Assembly (NCBI RefSeq): GCF_900107705.1
Contig: NZ_FNRE01000012.1
Coordinates: forward strand, 1 to 64,000
Source of the DNA: Prevotella sp. tc2-28
GTDB lineage: Bacteria > Bacteroidota > Bacteroidia > Bacteroidales > Bacteroidaceae
Direction: 5' to 3'
DNA: 64,000 nt
Shown piece by piece: positions 52,201-61,800 of the stretch; position 1 is the first letter of the stretch; each line of letters starts with the position of its first letter. Position numbers and translations under genes: made by a program. The notes under the pieces are model-generated. The model was not told where the DNA came from. It worked only from the letters and a program-made list of their open reading frames with translations, and made no database searches.

Positions 52201-54882
52201 TACTATGCGAAGACCTATCTCGGTGAGACATACTCTAATACTGTCCAGGTAAGTGTAGCCAACTATCATGACTTGACGAAGGTGATGGCTGATACTGAGC
52301 ACCACTACTATGTAGACAACAAGAACGTAAAGCGCGACTCAAAGATATACATCACTGATGCAACCAACGGTGCTACTCAGCTCAAGCAGTTCTACGACCT
52401 CAGTAAGAGCGCGCTCGATGCACACGTCCAAGACTGCCAGAACCTTGAGTTCTTCCTGCACACCAACGTTAATCATGAAGGCGGTTGGACGCCAATCGGT
52501 GACGAAGGTCACTGCTTCGCAGGTAACTTCCACGGTGACGGTTACCACATCGACGGACTCGACCACTCACTGTTCGGTCAACTCTGTGGTAACGTATATA
52601 ACCTCGGTGTGACAGGTTCATTCACCTCTGCTGGTGTTGCTGACACTGGTGGCGGCTATGTAGAGAACTGCTGGATCAACACCACAGGTACGCCTGATGG
52701 TAGCGTCAAGGCTGTCTTTGGCAACCCAACAGCAGAAGGCAAGAAGATAGTCAACTGCTACTATCCAGAGGGACTGAACTACAGTACATCGAACGACAGT
52801 CACGGCTTAGCTCGTCCTATGCCTGCCGCTGCCTTCTACAACGGTACTGTAGCTTACGACCTGAACGGCTTCTACCTATATAAGAGATATAATAACACGA
52901 AGACCGGTGCTGGTCTGCCTCATACATTCTACACTATCAATACCGACGGTACATTGTCTGATCCAACGACGAAGAACTATGTAGAGAATAACGCTACTTA
53001 TTGTTCGTCGGGTATCGCAAACATATATGTTACCGACGAAGTTGACTATGGTGGTTATGTTGAGCAGCGCTATGCTGACGGTGACTTCCGCTATGCTGAC
53101 GGTGTGATACCTGAGAGCGAAGACGAGCGTACATTGGTCGATGCTGATGGCAATAGTCACTTCTATCCCATCTGGCCTGACGACTACTTCTACTTCGGAC
53201 AGATGCTGACCTATAACTGGAACAACCAGCGTCCACACGAGGATGTTCCTTCACACATCGTGAAGAACAGCGGTCGTCTGTCAAATACTGATGAGAGCAA
53301 CCGTGTATATCGTGCCCCTGCTTACTATCAGTCAAAGGTGATGGATGTGGCTCACTTCAACCCGGCTGTGAACCTCGTAGCCTACTCGAAGCCGCAATCG
53401 TCGAACGATATAAACCTGCATCCGGCTTACCCGGATATGACGGCTATCGACTTTGCTGGTCATAACGATACCGATTGGACTATTGGTCGTGCAGGCGGTG
53501 CTCCCGCTGGAGTAGACTTGTTCTACCGTCCACTGCTCGACGAGAATGGATTGCAGAGCATCATCAACCGCGATGAGACAGACAACATGTTGGTATATGC
53601 TCCTGCAGCAGAAGGCAATGCACAGACATATGGTGTGCTGACAACCTACTTCACCGAACCATCATATAGTGACTACTACAACAACAGCGATACATATCGC
53701 CGCGTTAGTGCAGCACCCTACTGGACGGTATTCGGTCACCTGGTACAGAACGACCTCACTGCTACCAGCGACCAACTGCTGGTGGATAAGCAGGACTTCA
53801 ACTGTCCTCTCAGCTACACCTTTGCTGAGGGTAAGCGTATGTGGTACCAGCGTATGCCTGATCTCTACGTGAGCCTTAACAAGGGATGGGAAGGCATCAG
53901 CCTGCCGTTCATAGCTGAACTGGTTTCTACTCAGGACAAGGGTGAAATCACCCACTTCTACAGCGGTAGCCGCACCATCGAAGGCAGCGATGCCAAGATT
54001 GGTCACGAGTACTGGCTGCGTGAATATAAAGGTGGTGCTGTGGATCCTGATGATGATAAGATTTTCAAGTCAACCTTCAACTATCCTGATGCCGCAGGCG
54101 ACACCAAGATCGTTGGCAACACCTTCCTTTGGGATTATTACTATAATCTGAATGGTCGACTGGATGCCAACACGGATTCCTACCAGACTTATTATCAGAC
54201 TGGTCGTAACCTTGCCAGCTATCCGTTGCTGGCAACTGCTAAACCGTATATCATCGGCTTCCCAGGCAAGACCTACTATGAGTTCGACCTCAGTGGCGAG
54301 TGGACGGCTAAGAATACTGCGGCCACCGCTCCTGCACAGCTCGCCAAGCAGGCTATCAGCTTCGTATCTAATCCGGGCATCAGGATTGACGTCAGCAATG
54401 ATGAACTGAATGCTGTCACTGCAGAAACCAACTACAGCTTCATGCCTAACTATATGAGCAAGAAGGTATCTAACGCCTTCCTGATGAATGGCGAGGGCAG
54501 CAGCTTCGACAAGGTCGCAACAGGTACAACTGTACCATTCCGTCCGTACTTCGTGACAGTAGCTTCGCCATCACCTGCCCCACGTCGCGCTGCGGCAGAG
54601 ACTATCGTCTTCGACCGAACCGACTCTTCATTCGCCATTGGTGACGACCCATCCGATGAGTTGGCTGGCGAGCTGACCTTCTCAACGAAGCCTCGCAAGC
54701 TGATTACGACTTCGTCGTTGCGTCAGCCTGCCGATGTCCGTATTTATAATGTTAGCGGCGTCGCCATCAGCACGTTCACCATCCAACCCGGTGAGACTAT
54801 CGAGACCGACATTGCTGTCTCAGGTGTTTACATCATCCGTGCTGCCAATGGTCGCTATACGAAGAAACTGACACTGAAGTAA
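43261..54882 (+). CDS. Giant exported glycine-motif beta-solenoid protein with T9SS sorting domain
   Basis: The 3,873-residue product begins with a signal peptide (about 1-19, ending LMQAQ). Residues about 20-1790 contain some 35 copies of a loose unit ending in [VIF][YF]GGG, for example SIYGGGNAGDTGG, DVYGGGNGSYPY, NVFGGGKGVNTE and NVYGGGWRGSVG, usually after a strand like TNVIING; this suggests a long beta-solenoid. Residues about 1790-3060 carry tyrosine-rich modules (YYCTADGLYGGNYYEAG, then YNSLSGSEQG-like turns). A GLUG-like region lies near 3086-3160 (FGQLCGNVYNLGVTGSF). The end, from about 3825 (VRIYNVSGVAISTFTI to RYTKKLTLK), is a type A T9SS sorting domain, so the protein should be exported by the type IX system and attached to the surface. 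Function is probably adhesion; no enzyme domain is seen. Confidence 0.85.
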   Translation: MRKITTILLLCLSATLMQAQITIGGSIYGGGNAGDTGGSSKVTVHAGNLHAVFAGARMANIGGSSFVHLDGEHASDYILADYVYGGNDIAGTIGSSQDLPTELSEVGTGEGKNDIDNTWNAFVRISTKMNGDAEAADAQKIYVGQLFGGGNGYYDYEAKTSGTGTIVKDKVTHAEVASSDNELSSPELGKAYLELLGGSVVYAYGGGNNATITENTVICVDNPSKVVNSIKDTRLTSENEGELLTTERFKLMRINTGLSYPSSDAFQIGRFFGGNNMADMAIRPVWNLKNGKIRNLYSGGNQGRMTNPEGLLLEIMANSTIKVDNVYGGCRMADVRPMRNGLDVLSSDIQLHDEDGNQIYKFPAGLSARVLVRGGDINNVYGGNDITGRVYGGNAVGIYTSVRGDVYGGGNGSYPYTDNAKLIGHDIYGDLYYNPGSNSAEALNAFRPNAEQVSIRVTGTDADHPTVIGGSVYCGGNSATLATVKPKPLVELKIGSYVIADNVFLGNNGANMIKYDVGEGLHEGVLRTMKRTDIADDHSVYNTMDLTDVGTFATYMNGVAMGLMPSVTFDAIAKGDPADYEDYTTMFGSIYCGGNVGSMTSNGKTAIDFTQKVIVYDKVVGGCNNAFVTPVTGFNAIYEGGLTGNPDANGDKLQLNFAGLKIQPKRWNNDHTELIWNTVDASGTPVDPVTSGASPESPVTSSDADLDRRFTGGNIYGGCYNSGFVNGNVVININSSIVDRDRLFDTVEEDESGEDKLYGNDQYRITKRNSGVILSEQGMDVLGKALNVFGGGKGVNTEIWGSTTINLNRGYMFQIFGGSEEGGIGKGNYNESTGKIEYTYDEKYSTYINLNGPVPGVSKKESMSEDIAECEFMYGGGFLGVTAGNCIINLNNGRIFDSFAGACNANVLGHTETYIGVNGFPYVRDFVYGGNDLGGQILGTANFDSRLRNETVRGKVYNNDMLNASAYIEYVQGRVEKIFGGAYGVYDYKDEHFRAYFDADGHALTGYHKPFLDNAFINFRPNDTNNPLNTVKQIYGAGQGYLGEEEEDLMQNRSYILIDVPQTMQTYQDTEIFGAGESGGVGMGVAKATADATATAHKASAIIDLLSGHFKAVYGGSYQEGVTRRTVVNVPTGSTFRAEAIFGGAYGLYQWYPCDVYEANVNWNSSDALVGGYRTGIYGGNNNCRRTFYSHVNINAPVYFDKANEYFATVYGAGYGKDTWSQYTEVNLNNTARVYEVYGGGQLGRVMNKKTVDAWAPGAYTEAHAAWDALLDDEKANTPEPQTIDISIGTGYTDTGLDNDLALARNGRKYNTNVIIKQGADVCGYMYNGSLSGAYAYGGGLGDANVPNTGDVHGTTYIALLGGKVTKDLYAAGTVGSVNNKYNIATDDFDESFIASTNAYIEGGTARNVYGGGWRGSVGYHAGAISATPADDILGVANVIIGKKDGTSFIDGIPAIERNAYGGGEGGPVFGTANITLNKGFIGYRHFNSVPTTETDLDYVQVGSDYYQEKLNDETWSGDGTNRLYDSGCIFGGGYIDNSSVDITNVKMYGGVVRNALFGGGEIAAIGRGVIQATGQDNSVRTLQGIYKAGRTSVDMFDGQVHRNVFGGGRGYNNLGDGGTLYSDGYVFGQTEVHVHGGIIGTAKELARENGNVFGGGDIGYVYSAYEDNEGNLYVGIKDGERYKTQWEGYYYAYKKGHDAYIPGPKPDDDDSGWVKDAGEYVLTEDCKVLIEPHCRAKSAVSINNHNYAEGDFVTTEDLHHLGNKSSDSRWSSLDDTGITIFNAVFAGGNTSSGSSTVYANTTTVFGNATASIHDVYHRDLITLGTGRTGGLYGDGNLTFVDGYRGLNITNYGTDYYNIAKEITYDAYKDLPAREQDYYQLKYKCIKACTDKDGTAYHIASSESSKASTLTIDDLLTLFEGIKDGDVDILLTDPETGEQYPNPAYWEQSGVVPVYAGRLMNTIQRADFCGVFGSRMVMQGAQDRVPEIVDHTNYTINRVREVSLNHKTSVIEDDKALKSGKTPKADIMDQNPDDFVNKDKAIHGNYFGIYSIVNYLGALTSDAFFLPGKNIRYTENTSNHDYKTASGAYSGGTSKPYGEATFYDWKAGYVNNRKRNNGTSHNKVALASGVYLELTTEQSTGNDLYEKDWGYITGVVELDLINVQPGMGGGFVYAKNVHKIGEYRPSKHVTLTALNTGAVTRRDFTFDGADVEWETSGNFIHSTQTIIDDCYNVSGKYKGSDAVPAHYWFIKGSVYVYDQYISAYTGAPNAYSETVDIPLTITAASHGTMKLLNVMPNKYAYYSAPGVKLEGDKKMVINDVEYHLNDPINYWDWYLLTPAEKNLFVDETYVTIADCKYSSSDANVIPAGTVMLPDEYNTLKAAHTEVYHVEKQENVPFDFVYRSTNNMSHDTGYMLTYRVNNPTDWNTWYTKFESANPIGDKKQTDDTGYEDGPTYRFTGGSAGILGQREYKVSNLIAKDIYDTYQTMVTDHPDAIPEGQATFKPAYIVTQEYASGDEHLHVGTTVSATKAATMTDEYVKPAFICTSTIQLSKTEFIYVGNRMTEAEKEAYKTANPSLAAVIEADVVPAYYCTADGLYGGNYYEAGKNYRGLEVWSSMSKADREKFEFNYDAFDVLIDSRYSKNAEGTSIIHPEGQKYQYDSAAGTKEAAIANKAGYSLERPVNYTATYNGTSTLDYGSGTVAPGAEISRVEFENIPNEKRHYVSIDVKEAGNIYVVKNSFQVGNTPYAVGSTISASTYNSLSGSEQGNITTLTFTEEQKDKTFYYCREEYEVGEHGQGETVTGISGIGGVTGTYNNGHTVPVGVLINESNYTSLKNYQTDFTIHGIAPTETSTLYVSRFSDIFDLSKEKIITVIYEYNYEESDASGTHVTPVSERHVVNIHVLFKSGIPTVEDIKAPQIVLPGTFVGVREPHVTPGAYEVTGGGWKLFEKKAEAENHTNGIEYTPTADPLYWYQDGYYLAYYAKTYLGETYSNTVQVSVANYHDLTKVMADTEHHYYVDNKNVKRDSKIYITDATNGATQLKQFYDLSKSALDAHVQDCQNLEFFLHTNVNHEGGWTPIGDEGHCFAGNFHGDGYHIDGLDHSLFGQLCGNVYNLGVTGSFTSAGVADTGGGYVENCWINTTGTPDGSVKAVFGNPTAEGKKIVNCYYPEGLNYSTSNDSHGLARPMPAAAFYNGTVAYDLNGFYLYKRYNNTKTGAGLPHTFYTINTDGTLSDPTTKNYVENNATYCSSGIANIYVTDEVDYGGYVEQRYADGDFRYADGVIPESEDERTLVDADGNSHFYPIWPDDYFYFGQMLTYNWNNQRPHEDVPSHIVKNSGRLSNTDESNRVYRAPAYYQSKVMDVAHFNPAVNLVAYSKPQSSNDINLHPAYPDMTAIDFAGHNDTDWTIGRAGGAPAGVDLFYRPLLDENGLQSIINRDETDNMLVYAPAAEGNAQTYGVLTTYFTEPSYSDYYNNSDTYRRVSAAPYWTVFGHLVQNDLTATSDQLLVDKQDFNCPLSYTFAEGKRMWYQRMPDLYVSLNKGWEGISLPFIAELVSTQDKGEITHFYSGSRTIEGSDAKIGHEYWLREYKGGAVDPDDDKIFKSTFNYPDAAGDTKIVGNTFLWDYYYNLNGRLDANTDSYQTYYQTGRNLASYPLLATAKPYIIGFPGKTYYEFDLSGEWTAKNTAATAPAQLAKQAISFVSNPGIRIDVSNDELNAVTAETNYSFMPNYMSKKVSNAFLMNGEGSSFDKVATGTTVPFRPYFVTVASPSPAPRRAAAETIVFDRTDSSFAIGDDPSDELAGELTFSTKPRKLITTSSLRQPADVRIYNVSGVAISTFTIQPGETIETDIAVSGVYIIRAANGRYTKKLTLK

Positions 54883-54910
54883 AAATAGAACAAGAGAGTA
54901 AAGATAAGAT

Positions 54911-55816
54911 ATGACTAATGAGATGATGGAACAGCACACGAAGCAGGGTGAGATAGTGATGTATCAGCCTGACGAGACTATCCGACTGGAAGTACGGTTG
55001 GAGAATGATACCGTGTGGCTGACGCAGGCGCAGATGGCAGAGTTGTTTCAGAAAGACCAATCGGTAATAGCCAGACACATCGCCAATGTCTTTCGTGAGG
55101 GAGAACTACAGGAAACAAGTAATATGCAGATTTTGCATAATACTCTGTCAAAGTTCAAACCCACAAAGGTATATAATCTGAATGTCATCATTTCCGTAGG
55201 CTACAGGGTGAAGAGTAAACGTGGGACCCAATTCAGAATTTGGGCTACCTCTGTTTTGAAAGAACTACTCCTCCGAGGTTATGCCATCAACCAACAATTG
55301 TCACAATTGGAACGTCGCATAGATGCTCGCTTTGATACTCAACAAAACCAAATAAAGGAAATTAAGTCTACGCTCGCTGACCATCAGCAGAAAATTGATT
55401 TCTTCGTTCGGACAAATCAGCCGCCTGTTGAGGGTGTACTGTTTGAAGGACAGATATTTGATGCTTATAAATTGGTAGAGGCTCTCGTCAAATCTGCTCA
55501 ACGTGAGATCATCTTGATAGACAACTATATAGATGCAACTGTTTTTGACCTCCTTGAAAAGCGGGAACAGGGAGTTGATGCTACGATATATACTGAGCAC
55601 GTTAGTCAGTCGCTCACTCATTTGCAGCAACTAAACCAACAGCAATATGGACGCAGGATAGAGGTAAAGGAGTACAATAACCGCTTCCATGACCGCTTCC
55701 TCATTCTTGATGATGCACTCTATCACTTTGGCGCATCATTCAAGGATTTAGGCAAACGCCTTTTTGCCTTTGAACAGATGGGTATAGACAAAGAAATAAT
55801 ATTGAACCAATTGTAA
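54911..55816 (+). CDS. RhuM-family protein with PLD-like C-terminal domain
   Basis: The 301-residue product has an N-terminal RhuM domain with VWLTQAQMAELFQKDQSVIA, HIANVFREGEL and a YNLNVIISVGYRVKSKRGTQFR block. A middle coiled segment follows (about 135-165), then a C-terminal domain with ILIDNYIDATVFDLL and FHDRFLILDDALYHFGAS, which resembles a single phospholipase D/HKD-type half site. RhuM proteins are often found with phage-related or accessory genes; the helix-turn-helix-like N-terminus suggests DNA binding. Here the gene lies between two giant surface-protein genes (28 and 11 bases away). A regulatory or DNA-modifying role in this locus is only an inference. No signal peptide, so it is cytoplasmic. 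Confidence 0.82.
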   Translation: MTNEMMEQHTKQGEIVMYQPDETIRLEVRLENDTVWLTQAQMAELFQKDQSVIARHIANVFREGELQETSNMQILHNTLSKFKPTKVYNLNVIISVGYRVKSKRGTQFRIWATSVLKELLLRGYAINQQLSQLERRIDARFDTQQNQIKEIKSTLADHQQKIDFFVRTNQPPVEGVLFEGQIFDAYKLVEALVKSAQREIILIDNYIDATVFDLLEKREQGVDATIYTEHVSQSLTHLQQLNQQQYGRRIEVKEYNNRFHDRFLILDDALYHFGASFKDLGKRLFAFEQMGIDKEIILNQL

Positions 55817-55827
55817 AGATACAATAT

Positions 55828-58800
55828 ATGACACACACTATGAATACGACATATAGACATACAAAGCAAGTAACAAGGATGATGGCAAGGTGTACCCAAG
55901 GTGTAGGCAAGGTGTACCCAAGGTGTACCCAAGCTCTAGGCAAGCTCATGAGTATGCTTAGAGTATGGCTAGAAGCAGCCTGGAGTATGGCTAGAGTATG
56001 GCTAGAGTATGCCTACAGCATATTTATAACGACATACTTACGTCCTTTCAGTAGCAAGCGAGCAGAGCTCGAGCGACGGCTCGTCGTATCCATGCTCCTG
56101 ATGCTCACATTGGGAAGCGGCAGTGTGTGGGGACAAGTTACATACCAATACTATGCCATTCACAATAAGGACAATGGCTATTTGAAACAAGTCAATGGAG
56201 GCGTTGCTGTTGACAAGACATTCCGTTATGAGAATTCACATGACGGAAATGGCTCATCTATTTGGGTCTTATCTTCCGATGGTTATTTGCAGCAGGAAAT
56301 GTATTATCTGAATGTAGCTAACGATCAGACACTTTATCTCTCTACAGAGAAAGTAACTAAGTGGACAATTGACGACACTACTGCCTCTGGAAAAAACTAT
56401 CTAAAACCCAATGGGAGCAGTAAATTCCTCTGTGCCGATAGTGGTCCGCAGTTGAAGGATAGTCCATCGAAATACTTAAACGCCTGCAAGATGACCATAA
56501 CCGAGAATGGCACTAAATGGGAAGGCCCCAAAGACGTTTCTTTTACGGTTCAGTCGCCACAGTTAGTGACTTATTTGCGCACCTACTATATACGCAGTAT
56601 CATAGCAACTATTTCAGAGGATGATGCAGGAACTACCAATAGTAAAGTAGCAGATCAAAAAGACAGCCGTTGCTATTGTTCGTTGACATACAGTACAACC
56701 ACAGATGCTAATAAGGGGACTAAATGGGATATCAATGAAAGTGGTGTCATTTATAGCAAACAGGCCAGTGGCGACTATTCTGTAGCAGCGACATATTCTG
56801 TTGCTCCCTTTGACCCCATTGCACTTTCATCGCACCCTGCTGCAGATGAGGCTGTGACTTTGAAGCTTCAGCCTTCACCTTTTGCTCCTGACGCAGGGAA
56901 GAACTATCTCCTCTTTTACACCAAGGATGCCAACTACCGTTTCCCATACGATGACGGCAGTCTTAACGAGAATGATGCTGTTAAGACCAATGCTAGTAGG
57001 TCAGTACTTACAGAACCCGCAACCAGTCCAAATAACAACATCAGTTGGAAGATTGTTAGGGATAATGAAGGATTCTATTCCTTCCGTAATGTTAACAGTG
57101 GTAGATGGCTTCGTTTTGACGGCGGTCGGTTTGTTGATGGTAGTAACTATGGCGTGATAGAAGTGGGCGTCAATGGTGATGATACTCCGACAGGAAACGA
57201 ATACAAATTCCGTTTATATAAGTCGGGAACTTATAAAAACACCAATACTGCCCCTACATATTGTATTCTTCCATATAGCAAGCAATATGCCGTCTATAAG
57301 TCAGATGGCGTGGCTACTAATGCCTCAGTAGCCCTTAGTGTCTATACAACTCCAAAAGTTATCAGTTTGAATAAAGCAAACGATGACTCGAAGTACTGCA
57401 TATTTGCTTATGAGGCAGAGAATCGTATCTATGATTTCACTCTTTCGGGACCTATAAGTGCATTAGCAACAGGAGACTATGTCTTTAATACAACGCAGTC
57501 TTATTTCTCAAAGAATATCAAAGGTTCACCCGCAAATACCAGAGATCTTGAGATTAGCGGGAGTTATTCTGATGTAAACTTTATTTGGCAGGTTCAAGGT
57601 CATGATGGCTATATTACAGTGCAAACGCCTACTGTGTCAAGTGGTAAAGGAACACAGGTTGTCACTGTCAATTCATTACCTTCGGGCACAAGTTATGGAA
57701 AGGTGATGGTACAAGCTAAAGGAGGTACAAAATATTCAGGATGGAAAGAGTTAGAATTCAATCTGTATGGTGAGCCTTCATATACAGATATCTCTTCTTT
57801 GTCAGAGATTACATCCTCTAATGGCTACTATCGCCTGACAGCAGATGTATCTGACGCCCCAGGCGTTACCGAATTCTCAGGCTTCCTGGATGGTAATATG
57901 CACAAGATTAGCAGTGTATCAGCACCATTATTCACCACCCTTACTGGTACGGTAAAGAACCTTGTGTTGGAGAGTGTTAGCATTAGCAGTGGCGACAGTG
58001 ATGGCAATACAGGTGCTATCGCATGTAAAGCGAATGGTGATGCTCGCATTTACAATGTAGGAATACTCGGTGGTTCTGTGAGCGGAACTGAATATACTGG
58101 TGGTCTTGTAGGTTTTCTTGATGGCTCTGCCCGTGTCATCAACTGCTTTAGCTATGCTAATGTTTCCGGAGGCACTGTCGGAGGTATTGTAGGCTATAAC
58201 AACGTAGCTACTACTGCCACAAACCTTAAAACCATGGTAATGAACTGCATGTTCTATGGTGAGGTCAGCGGCTCTTCAATAGCACCTATTTATAATGGCA
58301 ACATCATTACGAATGTAGGCAAGAATGCAGGTGTTAGTAACTTCAACTATTTTCGTCTCGAATCCTCTTATATTCAGAATACAGACATAACCAAAGTATA
58401 TAACTGCGCCCTCGGTGCAGAAACACGTTTCTTGCAGCGATTCGAGTTTTTCCGTAACACACTGAACAGTCATCGCGAACTGGCTGCTTGGTGGGCAACA
58501 GGTAGTATGGACAATAAGGATAAAATGATGAAGTGGGTACTGGAGCCGTCACAGATAGGCTCATCTACTCCTTACCCTATACTGAAAACTCCTGGCTACT
58601 ACCCGTCTGTGATCAACATTGATGCTGAAAACGCTTCAACTGCCACCGAGCGCAACAAGGGCGGTAAATTAGGCACGTTGTCTGTAACGATACAATCAGG
58701 CAGTGGCGCTCAATTTAACGCTCCAACAGGTGCGTCTATCGAAACAAATCATCTCGACCTAGCCATCACAGATAAAGACTACGATCACTTCAACTTCAAC

Positions 58801-61800
58801 TATTACAAGGTTCAATTACCTTATTATAATGATGTCGGCACAGGCAATTATACAGGCAACCGTGTGGTAACGGGATGGAAAATCGTATCTGTCACCACTG
58901 ACGGAAGTGTCAGTTCCTATAACGACTTCACCACGGGCGATGATGCGCCAGCCTATAACTTTGCAGACCGTAAATGTATCGATAAGGATTTATATAGTGT
59001 AAGTGGACGTGTCTTTAACCAAGGCGCATATTGGGACGTACCAGAGGGTGTAACAGGCATTACCATTCAGCCGTATTGGGCTAAGGCTGCATATGTTGCC
59101 GATGCCTATCCCGATGTGGTATACAATGCCAATATGACTGAAGCCTACGATGTTTCTAATGTAGGCGGCGGACAAAAGTACACAAACAATACCAATTATA
59201 ATATCGCTGGCGAACAACAGAGAGTCTTTACTTCAATCAGTGAAGCAGTTACCAATGCTAATGGACTTAATAAACCGACTGGCAATACGGTTCATGACTA
59301 TGCTGTTGTACTTGTGGGGAATGTCCATCAATATACGGGAAATAACGTGGCCATTGGCAGTAATTATAAATATACAGTTACCACCATCGACCTTGACCAC
59401 GACAATGAGCCGGACTATTCTCTCATGTTGCGTAATGATGGTCGTAACAAGCTGCATCCCGCGAAGTGGGACTTCCTGAATATCGTGGGTCTTGGTATGG
59501 CACAGAAATCTACGGGTGGTAAAGGTTCCTACAATCAAGGAATTTTCCAACCGCTGTACTGGTTCGAAACTACCAACACCTCACTCTTCCGCGTCACGCA
59601 GTTTGAGTACGACAACACCAGCCGTATCGAAGCTCCTTTGATTTTGCAAGGCGGTGTAATGGAGCAGTGGGTATGTGGACAGAGCGGTGGTGCCGCTAAC
59701 AAAACCACTTATTTCCATGTAGGTGGCAACGTATGGTTCAAGGAATTCCACCGCGGCACCCACCAGGATGTGGCACTGCAGTCCAAGCACCCGCCTGTAT
59801 CGGTCACTGGTGGTGATTACAATGAGTTTTACCTCACTGGTCTTTATACCGCAAATGTCACCAGTTATACAGACAATGCAGAATGCTATATCAACGGTGG
59901 CCGCTTTGGCATTGTTGCAGGCGCTGCCATGGAAGGTATCGGTAAAGCTGGTGGTGCGGACGACACAGGTAACATCACCTGGCAAGTGCAAAATGCAGAC
60001 ATCAAGGAATTCTACGCTGGTGGCATCAATGCAGCCAAGCCCGTCACCGGCAATCTCAGCACCACAATAACTGGTGGTAAAATCGATCTCTTCTGCGGTG
60101 GTCCGAAATTTGGCGACATGAGCACAGGCAAGACCGTAACCACCAATGCTACAAGTTGTGAATTTGGCACCTTCTTTGGTGCTGGCTATGGTGGAAACTC
60201 TTACAGTCGCCAAGCACCGAGGAACCATAACAATATGATAAACTTCCCTCATAATGATGGTCAGGCTGGCAATGATGCTTCTTGGAACGCATGGTTGGGT
60301 CGATTCTATACGCAGGACTACAGCGGTACATATGGTGGCGTTTCCACTCAGTTCAGCTACCAGTTTCTGCCGATGTCTAGTAATGCCGACAACTGTGGAC
60401 GTATTTTTGTGGAATATGTAAAGTTCTCATTGGCTACCTGCCGCAATGTCACTTCAACTCTAACAGGATGCAAAATTACTGGTAATTTCTATGGAGGCGG
60501 CAGTTTGGGAAAAGTGGATGGTCCCGCGACCTCCACGCTAACCAATTGTGAGGTTCAGGGCAGTGTCTTTGGTGCAGGTTTTTCGGCATCTCTGCCTTCT
60601 GTTGAGGTGGACCAGATAGGTTTTGCAACGGAGCCATACTACTATGAGGGTCTTGGTACTTATCGTAATGGAGTTAAAGGACCAACAACGACCTATACCT
60701 GGCAGAAAAAGACTGGTGACTCATGGGTAGATAACACAAATCACATCCTCTATACTGACGAGGACCTCACATCTCTCGGTACCGTCACAGGAAACGTTAC
60801 CCTTACCATCGATGGCAATACAGTAGCTGATGAGAATGGTAAGGTTATGAAGGTCGAGCACAGCGTTTATGGCGGAGGTGAGGAATCAGCTGTCAACGGC
60901 AATACTTCAGTGACAGTCACAGGTGGTACGATTGGTACTGCAAATGAGGGCGGTGCCGAGTATGGCAACGTCTTTGGCGGTGGTAAAGGTAAGGAAGATG
61001 ATGTGACTGCCGGTATTGTGAAGGGCAGCACTACTGTTAGCATCAGTGGCTCGCCTGTCATTCTGCATAATGTCTATGGTGGTGGTGCCTATGGTTCGGT
61101 GGGAACGTTCTCATACGATGCTACTGGCTTCCCAACTGGTTGGACTACTACAGAAAACAAAGGTAAGTGTACTGTGTCCATTACAGGTGGTACCTTTGGC
61201 AGCACTGGTAAAGAGAATGGTATGGTGTTCGGTTCATCTCGAGGATTGGAAGGCAATCCAGAAACGAATACTAATGTCGACAAGATGGCTTGGGTGTACG
61301 ATACGGATGTGACTATCGGAACCCAGAACGCAGAATCGAATGCCAATCCATGGATAAAGGGCTCTGTCTATGGTGGTGGTGAGAATGGTCATAACTTCCA
61401 CGATGCCAAGGTGACTGTGTATAGCGGTACTATTGGTATAGCAGAGGGATCAGCAATTGTCGATGATGGCGGTACGCCAGATGACCCTTCCGATGATATT
61501 TCTTATGCAGGTGCTCGCTATCCTAATCGTGGTAATGTCTATGGTTCTGGTTGTGGTACGGATACCTATACAGGAACTGATAGTAAGACTTACTTCAACT
61601 TCAGCGCTGGTATCGTGCGTGGTAATACGACTGTGTTGATAAAAGGCGGTCATGTGGTACACAATGTCTATGGCGGTGGTGCTATGGGCTCGGTGGGCAC
61701 ATACAACACCTTTAATGACAATGGCAAACCAATCTCTTGTGCAGAGAATACAGGTACTTGTACCGTTACTGTCAGTGGCGGTCAAATTGGTGTTGCAGGA

